Positions 24,901 to 36,900 of a stretch of 64,000 nucleotides of DNA are shown here, piece after piece. The stretch is taken from contig JACAXG010000014.1 in assembly GCA_018881555.1 (NCBI GenBank), positions 622,586 through 686,585 on the forward strand, given 5' to 3'. Position numbers and translations under genes: made by a program. Source of the DNA: Amblyornis subalaris. Taxonomy: Eukaryota > Chordata > Aves > Passeriformes > Ptilonorhynchidae. The notes beneath the pieces are model-generated. The model ran no database searches. It was not told where the DNA came from and saw nothing but the letters and a program-made list of their open reading frames with translations. Every line of letters starts with the position of its first letter. The stretch's first letter is position 1.

Positions 24901-27900
24901 TCCTAATTACAGGGCTATTAATAAATAACTAATAAAANCTCTCCAGATCTGAAAGACCAGACAGCACATCATGCTTTTGTGCCTCTCTTTAGTCAAGAAG
25001 ATGAATGATAACAGTACACCATGACCATGGCAAAAAATAACTCCATTTCAAAGCTTGCTTTTAAATAAACAAGAACTGGAAATGTTCTTGGTTGTTACCC
25101 TCGCAGTGGTTGAAAAATCATTGCTGGTCACACCGGTTAGAAGGACCAGTGGTCCAGGGTTGTGCCTGGCTGCTCTGAGCCCTTGTCCCAAGATCTGTTT
25201 AGGAGCACTGAGGGAGCCATTCTTCACCTTAGCGCAGCTGCTGTGTGACAGCTCTGAAAACTTAGCCTGAACATGCCAAAGATTATCTTTACCTGCCTAT
25301 TCCAGTCTTCTGGTCATTCTTCTTTGGTTTTTAACTGGGACAAAACCAGCTTTTCTGTGGATGTATTCTCTCTGTATATAGATGCTTTTGTATATGTATA
25401 CACTTACATAAGAATTTGTATGTATCATTTCTGTGTTATTAATGGAGTTCTTGCTTACATGTGGAGTGGTTTTGAGACCTCGATTTAGTGGACCACCAGT
25501 ACAAGACAAGAAGCAAAGACAGTCAGCTGCCTTTAGGTCATCCTTTCTTCATCTTTGGAAGAAAAGGGTTCAGTTTACTGCTAGACTGCAAATAATCAAA
25601 GGAAATTATACATTTTTGTCTGTGTGGGAGGCCTTTGTTTGGGTAGAGGACACTGGTTCATGACCCAAAAAGTGTTCCTAGGTAATGAAAGAGAACCTTC
25701 TTCCCCAGTCCTCCCTGTGTTGTGCTGGCTGGCATGTGTCACTGCACAGGACTGGACCAGGGAAGGGATCTGGCTGCAGGATTACCTGGCAGGCCAGTGG
25801 TTATTTTGCAGCTGAGGAATTTACCCGAGCTGTTGCCTGCATGCTGCAGAATCTGTTTTGCAAGTCCTGAGTGGGAGGGGCACAGGTTGAGCAAGGGCCA
25901 TGGAGGGGCTGGGCCCAGCTCCTGTGGCTCTGCTGCAAATACACACCCAGAGTCTGTCACCACGTGGAAAAAGCCTATAAATAGAGTCATGCAGGAATGA
26001 CCCTGGACAAGTGGATGTTTCAGGTTCACACCTTGACCTGGTCCTGGACCTGGTCTGGTCCTGCAGGGGTGTCAGTCCATAAGCGTAGAGGATGGGCAGG
26101 TGGCACTGGCAGCAGCACGAGAGTTAGACAGCAGTCAGAGGACTGGTGTGAAGGGAAACGAAACTACCACCAAATTTGGGTTGTTGCAGGTATCAGAGCC
26201 AAGGTCCTTGAGGAAATACTGATGATCCAAGCTCACAGGCACCCACCTCGAACAGGAAATTCCATCTACTAAAGGGGTTTTATTTTTATACAGGCACGGG
26301 TTTTGTCTGCTTTTGTCCCTTTGTTTCCTATGGCCTTTGGAAAAGTGGAATGGCAAGCGTGTTTTGTTGGCGGTTTGGGAGAACTGACTGTGACAGGAGC
26401 CCACATCAGTCTGTCAAACACAGCGTTTGCAGTGTGTGGGGAGGGGGCCGGTGTTTGTCACGCTGGTGACAGAGTCTGTGTCTGGCGCTGGGGTGGCCGG
26501 GGGGTCTGTGTGGGCTCGGGGGTGGCGGGAGCCCACAGGGACACTGCAGGGACTGTCAGCCAAGCAGCTTCAGTGTCTGACCCCTCCAGCCTCATCTGGC
26601 TGCTGGCGTGTGACAGCGGGACCGAGGGCTGCTCTGGCCATGGCCACCGCTCTTCCCCACCTCCCAGGGTTCCTCAGGGCGAAGCTGGGCAGTCCAGGGG
26701 CCGTGCCACCACTGTGGGCTGTGGATTGCTGTCCCCTGGCAGGCACCTGGATTGTGGGGGCACATGGACATGGAGCACCCACCTGGTGGGGCTCCTAGGA
26801 ACAGCCACACATCGTCCCCTCACCTTAATGAGCACATTGAGTGTGGCGGCTCAGCACAGCCAGGTCATAGCAGAACATGGCCGAGCACCTTGGGGTGCTT
26901 GGGTGGTCCCTGAGAGCGGCCATGGCACTTTTCTTCTGGAGACGGAAAGAGCCTTGTGGGCAGTTAAGCGGGAGCCAGTGACACCTGCTGTGTGCTTGGC
27001 TCTGATCCTGGTGGGCTTTCATGCTCTTTGACATCAGGAGTGGCTCTAGAGAGGCCAGTCTCTGCTGCCAGGTCTCTGAGCCCACTGCCCCACTGCTGTG
27101 CACCGCCTGGGCCAGGCACTCATCCTCGTGGTGCTCTCACAGGCATTCGGAAAGCCCGGCGCCCCTCTGAGCTGTGCGTGCAACACCCATCACCAAAACT
27201 AAGTGACTTTCTTTTCCTGGTGTCACAGGTGTGTCGAGAGTACCAGCGTGGGAACTGCAACAGGGGAGAGAACGACTGCCGGTTTGCTCACCCCGCCGAC
27301 AGCGCCATGATTGACACCAACGACAACACGGTCACCGTCTGCATGGATTACATCAAAGGGAGATGCTCCCGGGAAAAGTGCAAATATTTTCACCCTCCTG
27401 CACACCTGCAAGCCAAGATCAAGGCTGCCCAGTACCAGGTTAACCAAGCTGCAGCTGCCCAGGCAGCAGCGACTGCAGCTGCCATGGTGAGTGTGGGAAC
27501 ACTTCTGGATGTAGATGTACGTTGAGGAGAGGCTGAGGTGGATGTGTGTTTGTCCTTGCTAAGGGGGGTGCGTGTGCTTGGGGACTCCGGTCACTACACA
27601 GTGCAATGAGCTTTCTCAGCATGTGGTGCCAGATCTGCTCTGAAATAGTTCCAGACCATTGAGGTGTTCGACTACTTTTGCCTGCTGATGTACAGAGTAC
27701 CTGTATGTACCTCTGTGTGCATACGTGTGTGCGTGTCTGTACGTGTGGGCTACATGTGTATGTGGTTGGCTGCGTGTCCGTGTGTGGGCAGATGCGTATC
27801 TATCAGCTGCACAGATAGATAAACCCGTATTTAGTTTCTGTAAGTCTGTGTTTGCAGAGGTGTATTTTGAAGTGGATGTGACCGTGTTACTGCTGTCCCC

Positions 27901-30900
27901 GTCCCGTGTTCCCAAGGGCTGGCGGCGGCTCTCCCGGGCACTAGGGCAGGCCCGTAGGTGTAGCAGCCAGATGTGGGCCCACTGAGGAGCTGGTTTGCTG
28001 GCGAGGCGAGGGCAGCACCGGCAAACTGTGGTGGCGGAGGGTCCCACCTGTGCTGAGCCCGTGGGTGTGGGAAGCGGAGCACAGCGGGGGCGGCAGAGCC
28101 GGCGGGTCGAGGTGGTGGCCGCGGGCTCCTGGCGGGGTTCGGCGCGGGCGGGGAGCCGGTGGCCGGTGGCGGGAGCCCCGCGGCCGGTTCTGCGTAGCTG
28201 TGAGCCCCGCGCCCCGCCCAGCGTGCCCGCAGGTGGGGGCCGGGGCGGGGCGGCCGTGGGCACCCCCACTGCCCCGCCGCCCTGCCCGTCGGCCCCCGTG
28301 CATGCCTAGTCTTGTTACCGTTGTACACGGCATCCGGTGATTTGTTTTTATTTGTTTTTTCTCACCTCCCCAAATGCACTGCTGCCCCCATGACGCACCT
28401 CTGCTTGCTGTTTATGTTAATGCGCTTGACCCCACTGGCCATTGCCATCATGTGCTCGCTGCCTGCTAATTAAGACTCAGTCGGCTGTCAAATCACTGAA
28501 GCGACCCCTCGAGGCAACCTTTGACCTGGTACTATGACCTTTCACCTTTTAGCTTGGCATGTAGCTGTATCGTAGAGTCGAGTTTGGGGTTAATGTGTAG
28601 AAACGGAACATCCCGGTTTCCCTCCCCACGTCCCCGGCAAAGGGCGTGTGGGCGGCCGGGCCGGGCTGGGCGCCCTCCCTGCAGGCCCCGCCGCCCCCGC
28701 GCCCCGCCGGCCCCTCCCGTCCCCCCGCCCCCCGTCCCCGTCCCCCCGTCCCTCGCGGGTGCCGGCGCAGGGGCGTTGGCATGGCTTCGTGGCGCCGAGG
28801 NGGCCGGGCCGGCATGCGGCGCGCGCTCTGCATGCCCGGGCAGCGCTGGGGCCCGGGGACGGGGGTGTCACCACGGCCCCGCCATCCGCTCCGGACGGTG
28901 ACTATTAACATGGCTTCTACGTGTGATCCTCATGGAGCTAGCAGTGCTGCTTCCCCAATAGCCTCGCTCCTGACCCAGCCCGAAGCTTTCCCGTAGTGTG
29001 GTACTGAGCCGGTGCCCACAGCGGCTGTCCCGCCGTCCCTGTGCCGCTGTAATGGTAGGCAAATAGTGCTCCCTGGAAAGCTGTCCCCTCGCCTTTTATT
29101 TGGTAGTTCAGTCTGCTATGCCGCTTGCTTGCTCATGGAGAAACATGGTGCTGCCTGGTTATTTTACCTTCTACTGATTTTTCTTTTTTCCTTTTTCTCT
29201 CTCCTTTTCTCCTCCCTTCCTTCCCCCTTTCCTCCTTCCCTCCGTCCCTCCCTCCCTCCCTCCCACACCCCACTCTACCCCACCCCCTTTTTTTTTCTTT
29301 TTGTTACTGGACTTTATTTTTATACCCATCCACCATTCAGGGAATTCCTCAAGCTGTACTTCCCCCCTTACCAAAGAGGCCTGCGCTTGAAAAAACCAAT
29401 GGTGCCACCGCAGTCTTTAACACTGGTATCTTCCAATACCAGCAAGCTCTTGCCAACATGCAGTTACAGCAGCATACAGCCTTTCTCCCACCAGGTAAGT
29501 GCTTCTCTGACGCCTTTTCTGGGGAGGGAGAAGGGGGAGTTCTGGAAAAAGCACAGTAGGAAATAGCTGTTTGTTGCTGGTGGCAAACGCGGTGTGTGCT
29601 GGAGGCCACTGGTGCCAGGCACAGGCAGCCCCTCCAGCCTGTGGCACAGCAGTGCCTGGTGCCCGTGGGCAGAGGAGGGGCTGGCTGTGGCAACACTGGC
29701 TTCTCTCTGCTCCTCACAGAAGCTGGGTGGGTGTTTTCCAGTCTAACATAAAATCAGCGTCATGCTCTGTCACCCCAAATCAGAATTTGAAATCTCCTCT
29801 CTTCTTCCTCTTTCCCTGGATTAACTGCTCTTCCTTCCACATCCCTGAGCTGTTGTGTTTGTTTCTCTTTGCTGGAAGACCCCTTGGCCTTGGCAGTGGT
29901 GGCTCTGAGTCAAAGGGGTTGGTTTTCATGAGGTGCAGTGATCCCAGGAGGCACAGGCGGTCTCACATGTGGAGAATCATGAACCTACACGAGAAATCAC
30001 AGTTTGGGCCTCCACCACTGATGTCTCAGGGCCAGTCTTGGACTGAATAGAGCCAAGTGCTTTTTCTCAGCCAAGAGCTTGTCCTGGTGTAATTGCTGAA
30101 GAGTTTATGTCTGTACTATGTACCAAGCAGAAATCCCTTCAGAGGACAAGTGATGGAACCTAAAGTTGGACTATATGCTTTGGTTCTGCCAACAGCACTT
30201 TGTGATAAATGATCCCTAGTATGTCCCAGGAGTTTCTGCCCTTAGTTACACAGCTGGGGTAGTTTGTTACATGTGAACCCACCCTAAAGCAGCACCATCA
30301 TTCCAGGAGGTGTGCAGAGCCCAGCTGATAGATCTGTACTCAGAAATGGGAAGGGGTCTGTGAGGACAGAGTTCTGTAATGCAGACCAGGGAGGGGAAGG
30401 GAGGAAATACAGCTAATGAGTCTGTACCCAAAAAATGAAAGGATTTTATCCTGAACATTTTTGGCAAGAATGTTCCCAGGAGTTCGATATAATGCCCTTT
30501 ACCATTCTTTCTTGATCTGGCATACAACCAACATGTGTACTTTAAATGGCACAAAAATCAGTTTCTTGATGTAGTGCATTTTAATAACGTATTTAGATTC
30601 TGAAAGTGCATTGCAGCCACTGAAATGTATCAGTAAAAGTTTGTTGCAAAGCTTGCTGGAGTCAATAGCAAGATCGATTAGTAAGCTGTAGGTCAGATCT
30701 CTAGCCCACATATTAAAATCCATATAAAAATGCATATGCAATCATAGAATCACGGAACCATGGAATGGTTTGGGTTGGGAAGGACCTTAAAGACCATGTC
30801 ATTCCAAACCCCCTGCCATGCGCAGGGACACCTTCCAATAGACCAGACTGCTCAGAGCCCCATCCAGGAAGACTCACAGTCCTTCCTGTGAGTATTAAAC

Positions 30901-33900
30901 AATTCAAAGATTTCTTTTGGCACAGCATAACCGATAGAGTCAGTAAACTGCCATTTTCCAGCTTCCATGAAAGCAGTGAGGGGCTGGATGGTTTCTGAAA
31001 GTGCTGGAGTTGCCTTTGTACTTGCCCTTCAAACTTGGGAGCTGGAGCTGTGGTTTGTGTGTGTCAGATCCTGTTTACATCTCATCATTGACTGGGGTCT
31101 TTCCCATCGGCCCTTCCACACAACGTAGCTTAGCTTTTGCTCCAGCAGATCCACGCTGAAACCTCCAGGAGCTTGGCCATGGTTCTTGAGGCTTCATTAC
31201 ACCTTTCCTGACCACTGAAGTTTAGTATACGTTACATGAGAAGAGTAAAGGGGTTTCTAGCATGAGCTACTATAAATTCTCTTTTTGTATTTTTCAGATA
31301 GCGGCAGTTTGAGCTTTCCCGTAATCCAGTACTTTTCAAAAAGTTTGAAAAATGTCTTTGCCACCTCGCCCTTTGTAGTTTGTCCCACTTCAAATGAACT
31401 GGGACCAGTTCCTGTTTGGGCACAGTCACCTGGAAATAGAGTTTCTCCATCTGTCTCTACGAAGCAACAGAGAGCACGGAGTGCAGGTGTCCCCAGCTCC
31501 ACGGCCACAGAGCAGGGGCAGGTCAGCTCAGTGGGACCTGAATTAAAGTGACTTTTTTCAGGTTCAGACACCCAAGGTGTAAGTGCTTATTTGTGTTCTG
31601 AGTTGCTCCAGCTGCAGGGTATGAAATACAGGAGGGCAGGACACATGCAGAACCTACACGGGGTGGATGTGCACAGGTTTGGTCCCCTGTGGGGTATCTG
31701 GGCAGGATCCTCCTCTCTGCAGGGCACTTCACTCCTCATGTTCTTCCACTCATGTTCCAGAAAACCTCAGATGCCTCTTTTGAATTGTAAGACATTGTTC
31801 TGGCTGCCTGTTTGCCAGGAATGTGGAGCACATCCAGGGATCATCCATGCCTGGGAGTGAACACTGAACTCCTGCACACCTTAAGTGATTAAATGTTCTT
31901 AGACACTCATCTCACCTCTCTCAACTAAAGCTCCCTCTGTGTACTCTCCCCTCTTGAGGTGNCCCCGAAACCTTGGTTGCTGGAAGCTGTGCCCAGACTG
32001 AGAGGGGAGTTTAGAGGTGTTGCAAGAAAGAACCAGGAACACTTTGGGTGTTGAAATAAGGGGAGTTACTCTGCTGAATGAGGAGGCTCTGCCTGCCTTG
32101 GTGATGTTCACAGCTTGGCCCTGACTACCAGCTGGGGATGCCTCGGCAGATGCGGGAGAACCTCCTGCTGTGCACGTGCAGAGCTCCGGGCCCTTGGACC
32201 TGTTCCTGCTCCGTGTCCCGCAGTGACTGGGAGCTGGCTGGAGAGTGCTCCTGTGGGCAGCTGGGTGACATGGTGCCTGTGACCATCCTGTGCCTCAGCT
32301 CCCTGTCTCCTCAGGTGTGCCAGGGCAGCTGTTCTGCCCCGTGTGTGTCACCCAGGTGACCAGAGTGTCTTTGGGAAGGAGATCTCCAGAGGAAGGGGTC
32401 AGCCTGGCAGGATGCTCCCGGGAGTTGATGTCCTGCTGCAAGGGGCAGGATTGCAGCTGGCAGCTGAGTTCCAGAGCCAGTGTGGAAAGGCTGCAGCCAC
32501 CTCTGCCATCCTGTTAACCCATCATGTATTTGTTGAATTACTGCAGCTTCAGCACCAGAGACTCCCTTGCTCCTGGCGGGGACTCAGTGCCCAGAGGCTT
32601 TCCTAAAGCACCTTCCTCCCTGGGGCTTGCTGGGCCTGTGCAAAACCACTGCTCTCCCCCAAAACGTTGGGGAGGGAAAGGTCAGGCACCACTGCTCACC
32701 TCCACAGGAGTGCTTGTACTGTCTGGGATGTTGTTTTTAATTAGGCTTTAGTAGATTGGGCAGAAGAAATAGACTGATGGGAATAATAGGAGGGAGAGAA
32801 GAGAAAAAAGTACTTGAAACACCAGTAAACCTAGAATATTTATAAAAATAGCTTTATTGCACTGCAGAAATAATCTGGTTGTGAAGTTATGGTCAGTTAA
32901 CTCATCACATCGTCAAATTAAAATTCTGTCTTGTGCCAAACAGCCAGGGAACATTGAAACTGCACATTCATTATTCATGTGTTCTCATTAGTCAGTCAAA
33001 GCTTCTGAAGTCAAGATGAATATTAAGATCATAGCAAAAATTATTTTTATTACTGGTAAGAGGGTCATATAGCATAACGTCTGTGTTTGGGAGTTATCCC
33101 ACCCCAGCAAATGTTCTCCTTTCTGCCTCATGTTCATTTGCTTCAATTCCCTTTCAAAAACTGTGTGCACTGGTCATTATGCTAATGATGATAACTCAGG
33201 CTGAAATTTGGAGCTTTTAATTGGAAAGCTTTACAGGGATATTTCTGGGTCGTTGTAAATATCCAGCTCACCTGTAGCATGTAAATACAATTTTGCAGGG
33301 AATGATGTACTACTCCAGCTCTAATGGAGGATGTACAGCCATGTAAACAGGGCACTTCTGCAGAGGCAGAGCTCAGAGGTTCTCTGTAACCTCATTAACA
33401 CCACTGAGATGCCGTAAGAGGGACCGAGAAAGCAGTTTTGCTTACCATTTGTACTTTAGAGCCAAATTCTGCTCCATTTTCTAATCTTGCAGGTGATGCC
33501 ATTGGCTTCAGCTACAATTTGTGCCTAGGGAGGTCAGGAGAGGTGCCCTTCCTTTACCCTTTCTTTGCGAATATTTTCAGTCTCTTCCATGACACAGAAA
33601 TAGAGGAGTAATCAGGAAACATGATTGTGCCCTTGCCTTTGTAGCCCTATTGATACAGCAGTGACAGAGAATAACCTTGGCCCCAGCAGTAATTAAACTG
33701 ACCGACTTCTTCCCTGCGTAGTGAAATGCTCCTGAGGCTGCACATCCCCTCCAGTGCTTGGCACCGGCTGGAGGTGTTTCCTGTCCCCGTTACAGTCACG
33801 GGAGGTCACGGAGGCAGCATTGCCCTGGCCCCCTCTGCTAGCCTGCTAGGATATGTTTCCATTCCCACTGCAATCTCATTTCCAGATGTCAGAGTTTATT

Positions 33901-36900
33901 TCAGTTTCTGCTGTGTCAAGCATCATTAGCAGTGTTAATAAGTGTTACTTGTTAAATTAAAAAGTAAATAATTTATTAAAAATGGATATTCTGGAAGATC
34001 AGTATATATTTATGATCTTGGAAGCAGAAATAGAATATTGTGAGATCAGTCTGGTGAAAGGCATTTTGCTGTGTAAAGAGTGTTGCCAACTTAGTGATAC
34101 ATAAGAATAATACCAGAATGTTCCTAAAAACACCTTCCTGCTCCTGGCTCTGGGTTGCAGGGAGAACTCTCCAGGTGCTTTATTGTTGTGTAGCCTGAAG
34201 GGAGTTGAGGCCATGAGCCCAGCCACCAGCAGTTAAAATACATCGTGCAACACAGAACAAAAGGCTGAACAGGAATTCTGAGGTGTCACCATGAGCTGCA
34301 CAGGGCACGGTGACCATTCGGTCACTGCTCTGCGCCCTGTGTTGAGCGGCTGGAGCAGGGGACAGTCCGGGATCACTGCCCCTTCTCCGACGGCTCACAG
34401 GGGACGTGTGGATACAGCCAAAGTCCTGCCTGCCGAGGCACTTGGCGGTGGCCTCTACGTTCCCTGAACGCTGGAGCAGACAGGATGTGGCTCATCAAAC
34501 AGCTCAGGTCAAGTCATGGCTCTGTGAGGAATCAGCACCCCAGACCAGCCGAGGGGGCACAGGACAGGACAGGAGGAGGAAAGGAGAGGGGAGCCTCCAC
34601 CACATCCCGCCATCCCTCTGCCCGGATGGATCCAGCTGTGCACGGCACTTCCCNATCAGCCACAGGGACAGGGACAGCAGGGCCTGGTCCCACCGGCCTC
34701 GCACCAGGGACCGCAGGCACCAGGCAGGTGTGAGTTTGAAGTACCTCTTTTGGTCTGAGGAGAGCAGGGGAAGGACCATGACAAGGCTTTGTCAAAAGGC
34801 AGGAAGGTTTCAGGAGTTCTGAGCTAAAGCTGAGGAAGGTTTCCTGGCCACGCTCCGGGGCCAGCACAGTCCCAGCACACCTCCATGCGCTGCCCTGTCC
34901 CCGAGGCCTCGTTCTAACGGATCACTGTGCTATTGTATGGTTTGATTGTGCTGACAGTTACTTGCCACTGTGCCCATAATAACAATTTTTCTTCTTTGTT
35001 CAAATGAAATTTCTAATTACACGTGTGATGGGTTGTTTTAATTCTTTTCCCTTTCCAAATCCACCTTCCTGTTGCAATGCATGATGAGCAGGCTCAATAT
35101 TGTGCATGACACCCGCTACAAGTGTTGGTAGGTGCCAGCTTTGTTTCTTGATTATCTTAAACCTGTGGTGCAGCTCACAGACCCTCAAAATCCACTTCTA
35201 GATTTAATGTACAGCCCTCGTGCCAGTCCACCTCCCCGAGCCTCCTGCACTAACACCTGTCAATTAAATGCGATTGTTTTATTTAATTGACATGGACATG
35301 TAGATGTTAATTTTGTACAGCAGTTTTTAATTGCACATTGTTCCTTGGTGGATTTTGACTGGACTATGAGTTCCAGTGTTTAGAAACTATCTTGTGTTAA
35401 CTAAAGACTGTATCTTACCATAGCCATGTAGCTGTATTCTGTCCTTCTACAAGATTAATTTCTGTTTGCAGTAAATACTTGGGTTGAATTTTTAAAAGTC
35501 AAAAATTTGTAAATATAAGGGCATTGAAAAAACTCTCCTGTTGATTTTTGTATTGAAATGGTTAAGCTTGTTTGTGTTGATTTTCTTGATTTGATGGTAA
35601 CAAGCATTTTCCCCTTTTTTTCTCTTTCATCTCCCTCCCCTTCCTCCCGGAATGTTGTCCTGCTTTGCACTGTGGTTGCATGTCACGCGCTGGCAATGAT
35701 GTCTCGGGCTTCTCGCTGTGGTAAACCATGCTCAATGACCCTCCCACGTGTCGCTCTGGTCCCATACTGCTACACTCTTCTGTATGTTTGCTTATTTGAT
35801 TTTCCTTCCGAAAGTTCCCATGGTGCACGGTGCTACGCCAGCCACTGTGTCTGCAGCAACAACATCTGCCACAAGTGTTCCCTTCGCTGCAACAGCCACA
35901 GCCAACCAGGTTTGCTAATTTACAGCTTTGTTCCTTACAGACAACTCGAAATCGGTGCTTTAATGAGCATGGGGGTTTGGATCTGACCTCTTGTTGGCCT
36001 ACACATTCTCTCAGAGAGCTGCAGCACAGCTTAATCAGCCCTTAGCCATGCTCCAAAGGTGCTGCAGTTCCATTTCTGATGCTAAAAATAATTGACAATA
36101 GAGTTTCTGACTCAGTCTTAACATTTATGGGCCATGCTGCTTATTTCTGCTCTCAGGGATGCAAAGAGCAAAGGATAATACATGAACCCACGATTTATTT
36201 CTGTTTCTGTGGAGCCGACAGCTCCTTTCAGTGCAGAACTCAGGGAAAGCCAGGGGAGCCTTTGTGCAGAGGAATTGCAGGTTCTTACAGTCTGAGTTTA
36301 GCAGTCCAAACATGTTCTGACTCTCGTCTTCCAGGAGCAAAACAAAACCCTGTGAGCATGGGCCACACAGAAACTTCCTTGAAACTGTTGTTCCAGCTTG
36401 TGATTCTCTTGGAAATGGCCCATTGCTTTGGACAGAGCTCAGTTAAGAAAATGCCCATTAGGGTCTGGGTTTATTTCTCAATAGCCACCCCAGTCATTGC
36501 CATGTTTGGATGTATTTCAGGAATATGAGAGTAATGCTTTACCATGCAAGTGGTTAGAAGTCCTCCCGTGAAAGCCAGGACCAGTGCTCTAACGATGAGT
36601 CCCAGGGTAGAGGAGCAGCTGGTGCTGCACCTGAGCACAGGACGCTGTCAGAAGGGCAGATTTCTATACAACACCTGGCTGAAATTGCAACAGCAAAAGC
36701 TTTTTAAAGAGCCTCCTGTTCCTCTTCCGTGCCATGAAGCCTTCGGTTCTANCCCGATATGCAGGTCTTGCTTCCCAGTCAGTGGGATCATGCATGTGTC
36801 CCTTAGAAAAGGGAACTACAGTTTCTCCTCAGCGTTGTGCAGGTGTGGCCCTGTGTGTGGGATGAGCTGTGGAGGGAAATGTCAGCGTCAAGGCTCACCC

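Larger units (their letters stand above)
27487..28474 (+). other. MBNL1 intron upstream of the 54-nt exon
   Basis: This 988-nt intron has three parts: a UG-rich tract (27668-27800), a G-rich GC block (28080-28290), and the AG-free conserved-looking region leading to the 54-nt exon (28310-28472). Confidence 0.9.
35128..35814 (+). other. MBNL1 intron between the 36-nt and 95-nt exons
   Basis: This short 687-nt intron includes a perfect 12-bp inverted repeat (35258-35292), a pyrimidine-rich segment (35606-35650), a TGCATG at 35677-35682 and seven YGCY motifs (35660-35814). The last 208 nt before the acceptor lack AG. Confidence 0.9.

Noticed and set aside
26303..27031. 242-codon open frame in an MBNL1 intron
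   Set aside because: Gly/Ser/His-rich low-information sequence with no family resemblance; it lies inside an intron and overlaps other frames.
27616..28269. 217-codon minus-strand open frame near the 54-nt exon
   Set aside because: Pro/Arg/Ala-rich translation of a GC block plus a His/Thr-rich translation of the UG-rich tract; both are composition artefacts.
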